Source of the DNA: Pontederia crassipes
Taxonomy: Eukaryota; Streptophyta; Magnoliopsida; Commelinales; Pontederiaceae
Length of the DNA: 64,000 nt
Direction of reading: 5' to 3'
NCBI GenBank assembly: GCA_030549335.1
Contig: JAUKPH010000022.1
Coordinates: 496,001 to 560,000 of the forward strand
Shown: positions 10,101 through 23,960 of the stretch, in pieces
Layout: each line of letters starts with the position of its first letter
Numbering within the stretch: the first letter of the stretch is position 1
Program-made: the position numbers and the translations under genes
The notes under the pieces: model-generated
The model's input: only the letters and a program-made list of their open reading frames with translations
The model's database searches: none
Told to the model about the DNA's origin: nothing

Positions 10101-12320
10101 GGTTGTAATAAGTATCTATAACTTATAGCTTTGAACCTTACTCTAAGACTCTAATCCCCAAGAGCGTTATCTTTGATTGTAACGGTTCAATTTCGGTTTG
10201 AAATAGAGTTAAAGTTTTAAAGATCTATCACCTCTTAGGGCACCCAAAGGTTGTAATAAGTATCTATAACTTATACCTTTGAACCTTACTCTAAGACTCT
10301 AATCCCCCAAAAGCGTTATCTTTGATTATAACGGTTCAACTACGGTTTGAAATAGAGTTAAAGTCTAAAGATCTATCACCACTTAGGACACCCAAAGGTT
10401 GTAATAAGTATCTATAACTTGTAGCTTTGAACCTAACTCTAAGACTCTAATCTCCAAGAGCGTTATCTTTGATTGTAACGGTTCAACTTCGGTTTGAAAT
10501 AGAGTTAAAGTTCTAAAGATCTATCACCTCTTAGGGAACCCAAAGGTTGTAATAAGTATCTATAACTTATAGCTTTGAACCTTACTCTAAGACTCTAATC
10601 CCCAAGAGCGTCATCATTGATTGTAACGGTTCAACTTCGGTTTGAAATAGAGTAAAAGTTCTAAAGATCTATCACCTCTTAGGACACCCAAAGGTTGTAA
10701 TAAGTGTCTATAACTTATAGCTTTGAACCTAACTCTAAGACTCTAATCCCCAAGAGCGTTATCTTCGATTGTAACGGTTCAACTTCGATTTGAAATAGAG
10801 TTAAAGTTCTTAAGATCTATCACCTCTTAGGACACCCAAAGGTTCTAATAAGTATCTATAACTTATAGCTTTGAACCTTACTCTAAGACTCTAATCCCCA
10901 AGAGCGTTATCTTGGATTGTAACGGTTCAATTTCGGTTTGAAATAGAGTTAAAGTTCTAAAGATCTATCACCTCTTAGGGCATCCAAAGGTTGTAATAAG
11001 TATCTATAACTTATAGCTTTGAACCTTACTCTAAGACTCTAATCCCCAAGAGCGTTATCTTTGATTGTAACGGTTCAATTTCGGTTTGAAATAGAGTTAA
11101 AGTTTTAAAGATCTATCACCTCTTAGGGCACCCAAAGGTTGTAATAAGTATCTATAACTTATACCTTTGAACCTTACTCTAAGACTCTAATCCCCCAAAA
11201 GCGTTATCTTTGATTATAACGGTTCAACTACGGTTTGAAATAGAGTTAAAGTCTAAAGATCTATCACCACATAGGACACCCAAAGGTTGTAATAAGTATC
11301 TATAACTTGTAGCTTTGAACCTAACTCTAAGACTCTAATCTCCAAGAGCGTTATCTTTTATTGTAACGGTTCAACTTCGGTTTGAAATAGAGTTAAAGTT
11401 CTAAAGATCTATCACCTCTTAGGGAACCCAAAGGTTGTAATAAGTATCTATAACTTATAGCTTTGAACCTTACTCTAAGACTCTAATCCCCAAGAGCGTT
11501 ATCTTGGATTGTAACGGTTCAATTTCGGTTTGAAATAGAGTTAAAGTTCTAACGATCTATCATCTCTTAGGGCACGCAAGGGTTGTAATAAGTATCTATA
11601 ACTTATAGCTTTGAACCTTACTCTAAGACTCTAATCCCCAAGAGCGTTATCTTTGATTGTAACGGTTCAACTTTGGTTTGAAATAGAGTAAAAGTTCTAA
11701 AGATCTATCACCTCTTAGAACACCCAAAGGTTGTAATAAGTGTCTATAACTTATAGCTTTGAAACTAACTCTAAGACTCTAATCCCCAAGAGCTTTATCT
11801 TTGATTATAACGGTTCTACTTCGGTTTGAAATAGAGTTAAAGTTCTAAAGATCTATCACCTCTTAGGACACCCAAAGGTTGTAATAAATGTCTATAACTT
11901 ATAGCTTTGAACATTACTCTATTACTCTAATCCCCAAGAGCGTTATCTTTGATCGTAACGGTTCAACTTCGGTTTGAAATAGAGTTAAAGTTCTAAAGAT
12001 CTATCACCTCCTAGGACACCCAAAGGATGTAATAAGTATCTATAACTTATAGCTTTGAACCTTAATCTGAGGCTCTAATCCCCATTAGCGTAATCTTTGA
12101 TTGTAACGGTTCAACTTCGGTTTGAAATAGAGTTAAAGTTCTAAAGATCTATCACCTCCTAGGACACCCAAAGGATGTAATAAGTATCTATAACTTATAG
12201 CTTTGAACCTTACTCTAAGGCTCTATTCCCCATTAGCGAAATCTTTGATTGTAACGGTTCAACTTCGGTTTGAAATAGAGTTAAAGTTCTAATGATCTAT
12301 CACCTCTTAGGGAACCCAAA
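10101..12320 (+). repeat. 15-unit (2,220-bp) tandem duplication, copy 2
   Basis: This copy directly follows copy 1. Homology between the copies runs on to 10,173/12,393 and stops where one reads TTTGATT and the other TTGGATT, so the exchange point lies within 10,101-10,173. Copy 2 carries CACCACATAGG near 11,266 where copy 1 has CACCACTTAGG. After 12,393 the array continues with a unit carrying AGATCTCTCACC, as at 4,451 and 17,911. Confidence 0.93.
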
Positions 12321-13466
12321 GGTTGTAATAAGTATCTATAACTTATAGCTTTGAACCTTACTCTAAGACTCTAATCCCCAAGAGCGTTATCTTGGATTGT
12401 AACGGTTCAATTTCGGTTTGAAATAGAGTTAAAGTTCTAAAGATCTCTCACCTCTTAGGGCACCCAAAGGTTGTAATAAGTGTCTATAACTTATAGCTTT
12501 GAACCTTACTCAAAGACTCTAATCCCCAAGAGCGTTATCTTTGATTGTAACGGTTCAACTTCGGTTTGAAATAGAGTTAAAGTTCTAATGATCTATCACC
12601 TCTTAGGGAACCCAAAGGTTGTAATAAGTATCTATAACTTATAGCTTTGAACCTTACTCTAAGACTCTAATCCCCAAGAGCGTTATCTTGGATTGTAACG
12701 GTTCAATTTCGGTTTGAAATAGAGTTAAAGTTCTAAAGATCTATCACCTCTTAGGGAACCCAAAGGATGTAATAAGTATCTATAACTTATAGCTTTAAAC
12801 CTTACTCTAAGACTCTAATCCCCAAGAGCGTTATCTTTGATTGTAACGGTTCAACTACGGTTTGAAATAGAGTTAAAGTTCTAATGATCTATCACCTCTT
12901 AAGGAACCCAAAGGTTGTAATAAGTATCTATAACTTATAGCTTTGAACCTTACTCTAAGACTCTAATCCCCAAGAGCGTTATCTTGGATTGTAACGGTTC
13001 AATTTCGGTTTGAAATAGAGTTAAAGTTCTAAAGATCTATCACCTCTTTGGGCACCCAAAGGTTGTAATAAGTATCTATAACTTATAGCTTTGAACCTTG
13101 CTCTAAGACTCTAATCCCCAAGAGCGTTATCTTGGATTGTAACGGTTCAATTTCGGTTTGAAATAGAGTTAAAGTTCTAAAGATCTATCACCTCTTAGGG
13201 CACCCAAAGGTTGTAATAAGTATCTATAACTTATAGCTTTGAACCTTACTCTAAGACTCTAATCCCCAAGAGCGTTATCTCTGATTGTAACGGTTCAACT
13301 TCGGTTTGAAATAGAGTTAAAGTTCTAAAGATCTATCACCTCCTAGGACACCCAAAGGATGTAATAAGTATCTATAACTTATAGCTTTGAACCTTACTCT
13401 AAGGCTGTAATCCTCATTAGCGTAATCTTTGATTGTAACGGTTCAACTTCGGTTTGAAATAGAGTT

Positions 13467-14376
13467 AAAGTTCTAAAGATCTATCACCTCTTAGGGCACC
13501 CAAAGGTTGTAATAAGTATCTATAACTTATAGCTTTGAACCTTACTCTAAGACTCTAATCCCCAAGAGCGTTATCTTTGATTGTAACGGTTCAACTTCGG
13601 TTTGAAATAGAGTTAAAGTTTTAAAGATCTATCACCTCTTAGGGCACCCAAAGGTTGTAATAAGTATCTATAACTTATAGCTTTGAACCTTACTCTAAGT
13701 CTCTAATCCCCAAAAGCGTTATCTTTGATTGTAACGGTTCAACTTCGGTATGAAATAGAGTTAAAGTTCTAAAGATCTATCACCTCTTAGGGCACCCAAA
13801 GGTTGTAATAAGTGTCTATAACTTATAGCTTTGAACCTTACTCAAAGACTCTAATCCCCAAGAGCGTTATCTTTGATTGTAACGGTTCAACTTCGGTTTG
13901 AAATAGAGTTAAAGTTCTAATGATCTATCACCTCTTAGGGAACCCAAAGGTTGTAATAAGTATCTATAACTTATAGCTTTGAACCTTACTAATCCCCAAG
14001 AGCGTTATCTTGGATTGTAACGGTTCAATTTCGGTTTGAAATAGAGTTAAAGTTCTAAAGATCTATCACCTCTTAGGGCACCCAAAGGTTGTAATAAGTG
14101 TCTATAACTTATAGCTTTGAACCTTACTCAAAGACTCTAATCCCCAAGAGCGTTATCTTTGATTGTAACGGTTCAACTTCGGTTTGAAATAGAGTTAAAG
14201 TTCTAATGATCTATCACCTCTTAGGAAACCCAAAGGTTGTAATAAGTATCTATAACTTATAGCTTTGAACCTTACTCTAAGACTCTAATCCCCAAGAGCA
14301 TTATCTTGGATTGTAACGGTTCAATTTCGGTTTGAAATAGAGTTAAAGTTCTAAAGATCTATCACCTCTTAGGGAA
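13467..14376 (+). repeat. Dispersed block, second copy (partner at 296-1,215)
   Basis: The order of rare markers is the same as at 296-1,215. A few single-base differences and one 10-bp deletion (13,990) separate the copies, so this is an older event than the tandem duplications in domain B. Its right part runs into material that instead resembles 4,440-6,240. Confidence 0.75.
13981..13997 (+). repeat. 10-bp deletion in one unit
   Basis: GAACCTTACT runs straight into AATCCCC; the CTAAGACTCT between them is missing. The deletion removes one copy of the internal ACTCTAA repeat plus flanking bases. It is the largest indel I noticed in domain A. Confidence 0.9.
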
Positions 14377-14592
14377 CCCAAAGGTTGTAATAAGTATCTA
14401 TAACTTATAGCTTTGAACCTTACTCTAAGACTCTAATCCCCAAGAGCGTTATCTCTGATTGTAACGGTTCAACTTCGGTTTGAAATAGAGTTAAAGTTCT
14501 AAAGTTCTATCAGCTCTTAGGGCACCCAAGGGTTGTAATAAGTATCTATAACTTATAGCTTTGAACCTTACTCTAAGACTCTAATCCCAAGA

Positions 14593-15547
14593 GCGTCATC
14601 ATTGATTGTAACGGTTCAACTTCGGTTTGAAATAGAGTAAAAGTTCTAAAGATCTATCACCTCTTAGAACACCCAAAGGTTGTAATAAGTGTCTATAACT
14701 TATAGCTTTGAAACTAACTCTATGACTCTAATCCCCAAGAGCGTTATCTTTGACTGTAACGGTTCAACTTCGGTTTGAAATAGAGTTAAAGTTCTAAAGA
14801 TCTATCACCTCTTAGAACACCCAAAGGTTGTAATAAGTGTCTATAACTTATAGCTTTGAAACTAACTCTAAGACTCTAATCCCCAAGAGCTTTATCTTTG
14901 ATTATAACGGTTCTACTTCGGTTTGAAATAGAGTTAAAGTTCTAAAGATCTATCACCACATAGGACACCCAAAGGTTGTAATAAGTATCCATAACTTGTA
15001 GCTTTGAACCTAACTCTAAGACTCTAATCCCCAAGAGCGTTATCTTTGATTGTAACGGTTCAACTTCGGTTTGAAATAGAGTTAAAGTTCTAAAGATCTA
15101 TCACCTCTTAGGACACCCAAAGGTTGTAATAAGTATCTATAACTTATAGCTTTGAACCTTACTCTAAGACTCTAATCCCAAGAGCGTTATCTTGGATTGG
15201 AACGGTTCAATTTCGGTTTGAAATAGAGTTAAAGTTCTAAAGATCTATCACCTCTTAGGGCACCCAAATGTTGTAATAAGTATCTATAACTTATAGCTTT
15301 GAACCTTACTCTAAGACTCTAATCCCCAAGAGCGTTATCTTTGATTGTAACGGTTCAACTACGGTTTGAAATAGAGTTAAAGTTCTAAAGATCTATCACC
15401 TCTTAGGACACCCAAAGGTTGTAATAAGTGTCTATAACTTATAGCTTTGAACCTAACTCTAAGACTCTAATCCCCAAGAGCGTTATCTTTGATTGTAACG
15501 GTTCAACTTCGATTTGAAATAGAGTTAAAGTTCTAAAGATCTATCAC
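14593..15547 (+). repeat. Dispersed block, second copy (partner at 5,281-6,235)
   Basis: This copy has the same marker order as 5,281-6,235, offset by 9,312 bp. The one-base deletion AATCCCAAG is present in both copies, so it predates the duplication. A few private changes (for example TTGGATTGGAAC near 15,190) set this copy apart. Confidence 0.78.
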
Positions 15548-16259
15548 CTCTTAGGACACCCAAAGGTTGTAATAAGTATCTATAACTTATAGCTTTGAAC
15601 CTTACTCTAAGACTCTAATCCCCAAGAGCTTTATCTTTGATTATAACGGTTCTACTTCGGTTTGAAATAGAGTTAAAGTTCTAAAGATCTATCACCACAT
15701 AGGACACCCAAAGGTTGTAATAAGTATCTATAACTTGTAGCTTTGAACCTAACTCTTAGACTCCAATCCCCAAGAGCGTTATCTTTGATTGTAACGGTTC
15801 AATTTCGGTTTGAAATAGAGTTAAAGTTCTAAAGATCTATCACCTCTTAGGACACCCAAAGGTTGTAATAAGTATCTATAACTTATAGCTTTAAACCTTA
15901 CTCTAAGACTCTAATCCCCAAGAGCGTTAACTTTGATTGTAACGGTTCAACTACGGTTTGAAATAGAGTTAAAGTTCTAATGATCTATCACCTCTTAGGG
16001 AACCCAAAGGTTGTAATAAGTATCTATAACTTATAGCTTTGAACCTTACTCTAAGACTCTAATCCCCAAGAGCGTTATCTTGGATTGTAACGGTTCAATT
16101 TCGGTTTCAAATAGAGTTAAAGTTCTAAAGATCTATCACCTCTTAGGGCACCCGAAGGTTGTAATAAGTATCTATAACTTATAGCTTTGAACCTTACTCT
16201 AAGACTCTAATCCCCAAGAGCGTTATCTTGGATTGTAACGGTTCAATTTCGGTTTGAAA

Positions 16260-18453
16260 TAGAGTTAAAGTTCTAAAGATCTATCACCTCTTAGGGCATC
16301 CAAAGGTTGTAATAAGTATCTATAACTTATAGCTTTGAACCTTACTCTAAGACTCTAATCCCCAAGAGCGTTATCTTTGATTGTAACGGTTCAATTTCGG
16401 TTTGAAATAGAGTTAAAGTTTTAAAGATCTATCACCTCTTAGGGCACCCAAAGGTTGTAATAAGTATCTATAACTTATACCTTTGAACCGTACTCTAAGA
16501 CTCTAATCCCCCAAAAGCGTTATCTTTGATTATAACGGTTCAACTACGGTTTGAAATAGAGTTAAAGTTCTAAAGATCTATCACCACTTAGGACACCCAA
16601 AGGTTGTAATAAGTATCTATAACTTGTAGCTTTGAACCTAACTCTAAGACTCTAATCCCCAAGAGCGTTATATTTGATTGTAACGGTTCAACTTCGGTTT
16701 GAAATAGAGTTAAAGTTCTAAAGATCTATCACCTCTTAGGACACCCAAAGGTTGTAATAAGTATCTATAACTTATACCTTTGAACCTTACTCTAAAACTC
16801 TAATCCCCAAGAGCGTTATCTTTGATTGTAACGGTTCAACTTCGGTTTGAAATAGAGTTAAAGTTCTAAAGATCTATCACCTCTTAGGGAACCCAAAGGT
16901 TGTAATAAGTATCTATAACTTATAGCTTTGAACCTTACTCTAAGACTCTAATCCCCAAGAGCGTTATCTTGGATTGTAACGGTTCAATTTCGGTTTGAAA
17001 TAGAGTTAAAGTTCTAACGATCTATCATCTCTTAGGGCACGCAAGGGTTGTAATAAGTATCTATAACTTATAGCTTTGAACCTTACTCTAAGACAGACTC
17101 TAATCCCCAAGAGCGTTATCTTTGATTGTAACGGTTCAACTTTGGTTTGAAATAGAGTAAAAGTTCTAAAGATCTATCACCTCTTAGAACATCCAAAGGT
17201 TGTAATAAGTGTCTATTACTTATAGCTTTGAAACTAACTCTCAGACTCTAATCCCCAAGAGCTTTATCTTTGATTATAACGGTTCTACTTCGGTTTGAAA
17301 TAGAGTTAAAGTTCTAAAGATCTATCACCTCTTAGGACACCCAAAGGTTGTAATAAATGTCTATAACTTATAGCTTTGAACATTACTCTATTACTCTAAT
17401 CCCCAAGAGCGTTATCTTTGATTGTAACGGTTCAACTTCGGTTTGAAATAGAGTTAAAGTTCTAAAGATCTATCACCTCCTAGGACACCCAAAGGATGTA
17501 ATAAGTATCTATAACTTATAGCCTTGAACCTTAATCTAAGGCTCTAATCCCCATTAGCGTAATCTTTGATTGTAACGGTTCAACTTCGGTTTGAAATAGA
17601 GTTAAAGTTCTAAAGATCTATCACCTCCTAGGACACCCAAAGGATGTAATAAGTATCTATAACTTATAGCTTTGAACCTTACTCTAAGGCTCTATTCCCC
17701 ATTAGCGAAATCTTTGATTGTAACGGTTCAACTTTGGTTTGAAATAGAGTTAAAGTTCTAATGATCTATCACCTCTTAGGGAACCCAAAGGTTGTAATAA
17801 GTATCTATAACTTATAGCTTTGAACCTTACTCTAAGACTCTAATCCCCAAGAGCTTTATCTTGGATTGTAACGGTTCAATTTCGGTTTGAAATAGAGTTA
17901 AAGTTCTAAAGATCTCTCACCTCTTAGGGCACCCAAAGGTTGTAATAAGTGTCTATAACTTATAGCTTTGAACCTTACTCAAAGACTCTAATCCCCAAGA
18001 GCGTTATCTTTGATTCTAACGGTTCAACTTCGGTTTGAAATAGAGTTAAAGTTCTAATGATCTATCACCTATTAGGGAACCCAAAGGTTGTAATAAGTAT
18101 CTATAACTTATAGCTTTGAACCTTACTCTAAGATTCTAATCCCCAAGAGCGTTATCTTGGATTGTAACGGTTCAATTTCGGTTTGAAATAGAGTTAAAGT
18201 TCTAAAGATCTATCACCTCTTAGGGAACCCAAAGGATGTAATAAGTATCTATAACTTATAGCTTTAAACCTTACTCTAAGACTCTAATCCCCAAGAGCGT
18301 TATCTTTGATTGTAACGGTTCAACTACGGTTTGAAATAGAGTTAAAGTTCTAATGATCTATCACCTCTTAAGGAACCCAAAGGTTGTAATAAGTATCTAT
18401 AACTTATAGCTTTGAACCTTACTCTAAGACTCTAATCCCCAAGAGCGTTATCT
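16260..18453 (+). repeat. Third, diverged copy of the 15-unit block
   Basis: The marker order of about 10,950-12,983 repeats here: GGGCATCC, AAAGTTTTAAAG, AATCCCCCAAAAGCG, TAACGATCTATCATCTC with CACGCAAGGG (17,016 against 11,551), TAATAAATG, two CCTCC units, AGATCTCTCACC (17,911 against 12,442), CTTTAAACC and TTAAGGAACCC. The offset moves from 5,316 to about 5,465 because one extra unit (near 16,711, with AAAACTC) sits in this copy. It has more private changes than the tandem pair, so it is the older relative. The match ends near 18,453, where this copy switches to CTCTGATTG. Confidence 0.8.
17091..17100 (+). repeat. 4-bp insertion (AGAC duplicated)
   Basis: This unit reads CTAAGACAGACTCTAATC where the consensus has CTAAGACTCTAATC. 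The extra four bases are a local duplication inside the ACTCTAA repeat element. Confidence 0.9.
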
Positions 18454-19239
18454 CTGATTGTAACGGTTCAACTTCGGTTTGAAATAGAGTTAAAGTTCTA
18501 AAGATCTATCACCTCCTAGGACACCCAAAGGATGTAATAAGTATCTATAACTTATAGCTTTGAACCTTACTCTAAGGCTGTAATCCTCATTAGCGTAATC
18601 TTTGATTGTAACGGTTCAACTTCGGTTTGAAATAGAGTTAAAGTTCTAATGATCTATCACCTCTTAGGGAACCCAAAGGTTGTAATAAGTATCTATAACT
18701 TATAGCTTTGAACCTTACTCTAAGACTCTAAACCCCAAGAGCGTTATCTTGGATTGTAACGGTTCAATTTCGGTTTGAAATAGAGTTAAAGTTCTAAAGA
18801 CCTATCACCTCTTAGGGCACCCAAAGGTTGTAATAAGTATCTATAACTTATAGCTTTAAACCTTACTCTAAGACTCTAATCCCCAAGAGCGTTATCTTTG
18901 ATTGTAACGGTTCAACTACGGTTTGAAATAGAGTTAAAGTTCTAATGATCTATCACCTCTTAAGGAACCCAAAGGTTGTAATAAGTATCTATAACTTATA
19001 GCTTTGAACCTTACTCTAAGACTCTAATCCCCAAGAGCGTTATCTTGGATTGTAACGGTTCAATTTCGGTTTGAAATAGAGTTAAAGTTCTAAAGATCTA
19101 TCACCTCTTTGGGCACCCAAAGGTTGTAATAAGTATCTATAACTTATAGCTTTGAACCTTGCTCTAAGACTCTAATCCCCAAGAGCGTTATCTTGGATTG
19201 TAACGGTTCAATTTCGGTTTGAAATAGAGTTAAAGTTCT

Positions 19240-20440
19240 AAAGATCTATCACCTCTTAGGGCACCCAAAGGTTGTAATAAGTATCTATAACTTATAGCTT
19301 TGAACCTTACTCTAAGACTCTAATCCCCAAGAGCGTTATCTTTGATTGTAACGGTTCAATTTCGGTTTGAAATAGAGTTAAAGTTTTAAAGATCTATCAC
19401 CTCTTAGGGCACCCAAAGGTTGTAATAAGTATCTATAACTTATACCTTTGAACCTTACTCTAAGACTCTAATCCCCAAAAGCGTTATCTTTGATTGTAAC
19501 GGTTCAACTTCGGTTTGAAATAGAGTTAAAGTTCTAAAGATCTATCACCACTTAGGACACCCAAAGGTTGTAATAAGTTTGTATAACTTGTAGCTTTGAA
19601 CCTAACTCTAAGACTCTAATCCCCAAGAGCGTTATCTTTGATTGTAACGGTTCAACTTTGGTTTGAAATAGAGTTAAAGTTCTAAAGATCTATCACCTCT
19701 TAGGACACCCAAAGGTTGTAATAAGTATCTATAACTTATACCTTTGAACCTTACTCTAAGACTCTAATCCCCAAGAGCGTTATCTTTGATTGTAACGGTT
19801 CAACTTCGGTTTGAAATAGAGTTAAAGTTCTAAAGATCTATCACCTCTTAGGGAACCCAAAGGTTGTAATAAGTATCTATAACTTATAGCTTTGAACCTT
19901 ACTCTAAGACTCTAATCCCCAAGAGCGTTATCTTGGATTGTAACGGCTCAATTTCGGTTTGAATTAGAGTTAAAGTTCTAAAGATCTATCACCTCTTAGG
20001 GAACCCAAAGGTTGTAATAAGTATCTATAACTCATAGCTTTGAACCTTACTCTAAGACTCTAATCCCCATGAGCGTTATCTTTGATTGTAACGGTTCAAC
20101 TTCAGTTTGAAATAGAGTTAAAGTTCTAAAGATCTATCACCTCTTAGGGCACCCAAGGGTTGTAATAAGTATCTATAACTTATAGCTTTGAACCTTACTC
20201 TAAGACTCTAATCCCCAAGAGCGTTATCTTTGATTGTAACGGTTCAACTTTGGTTTGAAATAGAGTAAAAGTTCTAAAGATCTATCACCTCTTAGAACAC
20301 CCAAAGGTTGTAATAAGTGTCTATAACTTATAGCTTTGAAACTAACTCAGACTCTAATCCCCAAGAGCTTTATCTTTGATTATAACGGTTCTACTTCGGT
20401 TTGAAATAGAGTTAAAGTTCTAAAGATCTATCACCTCTTA
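19240..20440 (+). repeat. Dispersed block, first copy (partner at about 27,671-28,872)
   Basis: Shared rare markers in the same order are AAAGTTTTAAAG with CTTATACC, CACCACTTAGG, TAACGGCTCAATTTCGG (19,941/28,372) and AACTCATAGC (near 20,030/28,460). The offset is about 8,431 bp, 57 units less five bases of small indels. Each copy has private indels, which argues for an older event. Confidence 0.7.
20341..20360 (+). repeat. 2-bp deletion in the ACTCTAA element
   Basis: ACTAACTCAGACTCTAATCC lacks TA compared with ACTAACTCTAAGACTC. It is one of several independent short deletions in this element. Confidence 0.85.
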
Positions 20441-22710
20441 GGGCATCCAAAGGTTGTAATAAGTATCTATAACTTATAGCTTTGAACCTTACTCTAAGAC
20501 TCTAATCCCCAAGAGCGTTATCTTTGATTGTAACGGTTCAATTTCGGTTTGAAATAGAGTTAAAGTTTTAAAGATATATCACCTCTTAGGGCACCCAAAG
20601 GTTGTAATAAGTATCTATAACTTATACCTTTGAACCTTACACTAAGACTCTAATCCCCAAAAGCGTTATCTTTGATTGTAACGGTTCAACTTCGGTTTGA
20701 AATAGAGTTAAAGTTCTAAAGATCTATCACCACTTAGGACACCCAATGGTTGTAATAAGTATCTATATCTTATAGCTTTGAACCTACCTCTAAGACTCTA
20801 ATTCCCAAGAGCGTTATCTTTGATTGTAAAGGTTCAACTTCGGTTTGAAATAGAGTTAAAGTTCTAATGATCTATCACCTCTTAGGGAACCCAAAGGTTG
20901 TAATAAGTATCTATAACTTATAGCTTTGAACCTTACTCTAAGACTCTAATCCCCAAGAGCGTTATCTCTGATTGTAACGGTTCAACTTCGGTTTGAAATA
21001 GAGTTAAAGTTCTAAAGATCTATCACCTCTTAGGGCACCCAAGGGTTGTAATAAGTATCTATAACTTATAGCTTTGAACCTTACTTTAAGACTCTAATCC
21101 CCAAGAGCGTTATCTTGGATTGTAACGGTTCAATTTCGGTTTGAAATAGAGTTAAAGTTTTAAAGATCTATCACCTCTTAGGGAACCCAAAGGTTGTAAT
21201 AAGTATGTATAACTTATAGCTTTGAACCTTACTCTAAGACTCTAATCCCTAAGAGCGTTATCTCTGATTGTAACGGTTCAACTTCGGTTTGAAATAGAGT
21301 TAAAGTTCTAAAGATCTATCACCTCCTAGGACACCCAAAAGATGTAATAAGTATCTATAACTTATAGCTTTGAACCTTACTCTAAGGCTGTAATCCTCAT
21401 TAGCGTAATCTTTGATTGTAACGGTTCAATTTCGGTTTGAAATAGAGTTAAAGTTCTAATGATCTATCACCTCTTAGGGAACCCAAAGGTTGTAATAAGT
21501 ATCTATAACTTATAGCTTTGAACCTTACTCTAAGACTCTAATCCCCAAGAGCGTTATCTTGGATTGTAACGGTTCAATTTCAGTTTGAAATAGAGTTAAA
21601 GTTCTAAAGATCTATAACCTCTTAGGGCACCCAAAGGTTGTAATAAGTATCTATAACTTATAGCTTTAAACCTTACTCTAAGACTCTAATCCCCAAGAGC
21701 GTTATCTTTGATTGTAACGGTTCAACTACGGTTTGAAATAGAGTTAAAGTTCTAATGATCTATCACCTCTTAAGGAACCCAAAGGTTGTAATAAGTATGT
21801 ATAACTTATAGCTTTGAACCTTACTCTAAGACTCTAATTGCCAAGAGCGTTATCTTGGATTGTAACGGTTCAATTTCGGTTTGAAATAGAGTTAAAGTTC
21901 TAAAGATCTATCACCTCTTAGGGCACCCAAAGGTTGTAATAAGTATCTATAACTTATAGCTTTGAACCTTGCTCTAAGACTCTAATCCCCAAGAGCGTTA
22001 TCTTGGATTGTAACGGTTCAATTTCGGTTTGAAATAGAGTTAAAGTTTTAAAGATCTATCACCTCTTAGGGCACCCAAAGGTTGTAATAAGTATATATAA
22101 CTTATACCTTTGAACCTTACTCTAAGACTCTAATCCCCAAAAGCGTTATCTTTGATTGTAACGGTTCAACTTCGGTTTGAAATAGAGTTAAAGTTCTAAA
22201 GAATTATCACCACTTAGGACACCCAAAGGTTGTAATAAGTTTCTATAACTTGTAGCTTTGAACCTAACTCTAAGACTCTAATCCCCAAGAGCGTTATCTT
22301 TGATTGCAACGGTTCAACTTCGGTTTGAAATAGAGTTAAAGTTCTAAAGATCTATCACCTCTTAGGACACCCGAAGGTTGTAATAAGTATCTATAACTTA
22401 TACCTTTGAACCTTACTCTAAGACTCTAATCCCCAAGAGCGTTATCTTTGATTGTAACGGTTCAACTTCGGTTTGAAATAGAGTTAAAGTTCTAAAGATC
22501 TATCACCTCTTAGGACACCCAAAGGTTGTAATAAGTATCTATAACTTATAGCTTTGAACCTTACTCTAAGGCTCTAATCCCCATTAGCGTAATCTTTGAT
22601 TGTAACGGTTCAACTTCGGTTTGAAATAGAGTTAAAGTTCTAATGATCTATCACCTCTTAGGGAACCCAAAGGTTGTAATAAGTATCTATAACTTATAGC
22701 TTTGAACCTT

Positions 22711-22722
22711 ACTCTGACTCTA
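22711..22722 (+). repeat. 2-bp deletion in the ACTCTAA element
   Basis: ACTCTGACTCTA lacks AA compared with ACTCTAAGACTCTA. The missing bases differ from those at 20,341, so the event is separate. Confidence 0.85.
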
Positions 22723-23366
22723 ATCCCCAAGAGCGTTATCTTGGATTGTAACGGTTCAATTTCGGTTTGAAATAGAGTTAAAGTTCTAAAGATCTATCAC
22801 CTCTTAGGGAACCCAAAGGTTGTAATAAGTATCTATAACTTATAGCTTTGAACCTTACTCTAGGACTCAAATCCCCAAGAGCGTTATCTCTGATTGTAAC
22901 GGTTCAACTTCGGTTTGAAATAGAGTTAAAGTTCTAAAGATCTATCACCTCTTAGGGCACCCAAGGGTTGGAATAAGTATCTATAACTTATAGCTTTGAA
23001 CCTTACTCTAAGACTCTAATCCCCAAGAGCGTTATCTTTGATTGTAACGGTTCAACTTTGGTTTGAAATAGAGTAAAAGTTCTAAAGATCTATCACCTCT
23101 TAGAACACCCAAAGGTTGTAATAAGTGTCTATAACTTATAGCTTTGAAACTAACTCTAAGACTCTAATCCCCAAGAGCTTTATCTTTGATTATAACGGTT
23201 CTACTTCGATTTGAAATAGAGTTAAAGTTCTAAAGATCTATCACCTCTTAGGGCACCCAAAGGTTGTAATAAGTGTCTATAACTTATAGCTTTGAACATT
23301 ACTCTATTACTCTAATCCCCAAGAGCGTTATCTTTGATTGTAACGGTTCAACTTCGGTTTGAAATA

Positions 23367-23960
23367 GAGTTAAAGTTCTAAAGATCTATCACCTCCTAGG
23401 ACACCCAAAGGATGTAATAAGTATCTATAACTTATAGCTTTGAACCTTACTCTAAGGCTCTAATCCCCATTAGCGTAATCTTTGATTGTAACGGTTCAAC
23501 TTCGGTTTGAAATAGAGTTAAAGTTCTAGTGATCTATCACCTCTTAGGGAACCCAAAGGTTGTAATAAGTATCTATAACTTATACCTTTGAACCTTACTC
23601 TAAGACTCTAATCCCCAAGAGCGTTATCTTTGATTGTAACGGTTCAACTTCGGTTTGAAATAGAGTTAAATTTCTAAAGATCTATCACCTCCTAGGACAC
23701 CCAAAGGATGTAATAAGTATCTATAACTTATAGCTTTGAACCTTACTCTAAGGCTCTAATCCCCATTAGCGTAATCTTTGATTGTAACGGTTCAACTTCG
23801 GTTTGAAATAGAGTTAAAGTTCTAATGATCTATCACCTCTTAGGGAACCCAAAGGTTGTAATAAGTATCTATAACTTATAGCTTTGAACCTTACTCTAAG
23901 ACTCTAATCCCCAAGAGCGTTATCTTGGATTGTAACGGTTCAATTTCGGTTTGAAATAGA
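23367..23960 (+). repeat. Two-unit repeat, two copies
   Basis: A dimer made of a CCTCCTAGG...GGATG...CCATTAGCG unit and a GTGATC or ATGATC unit with TTAGGGAACCC occurs twice in a row. The CCTCC units start near 23,371 and 23,667, 296 bp apart. It is the shortest multi-unit duplication I could see in domain A. Small private changes (CTAGTGATC, AAATTTCTAAAG) show the copies are not brand new. Confidence 0.7.
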
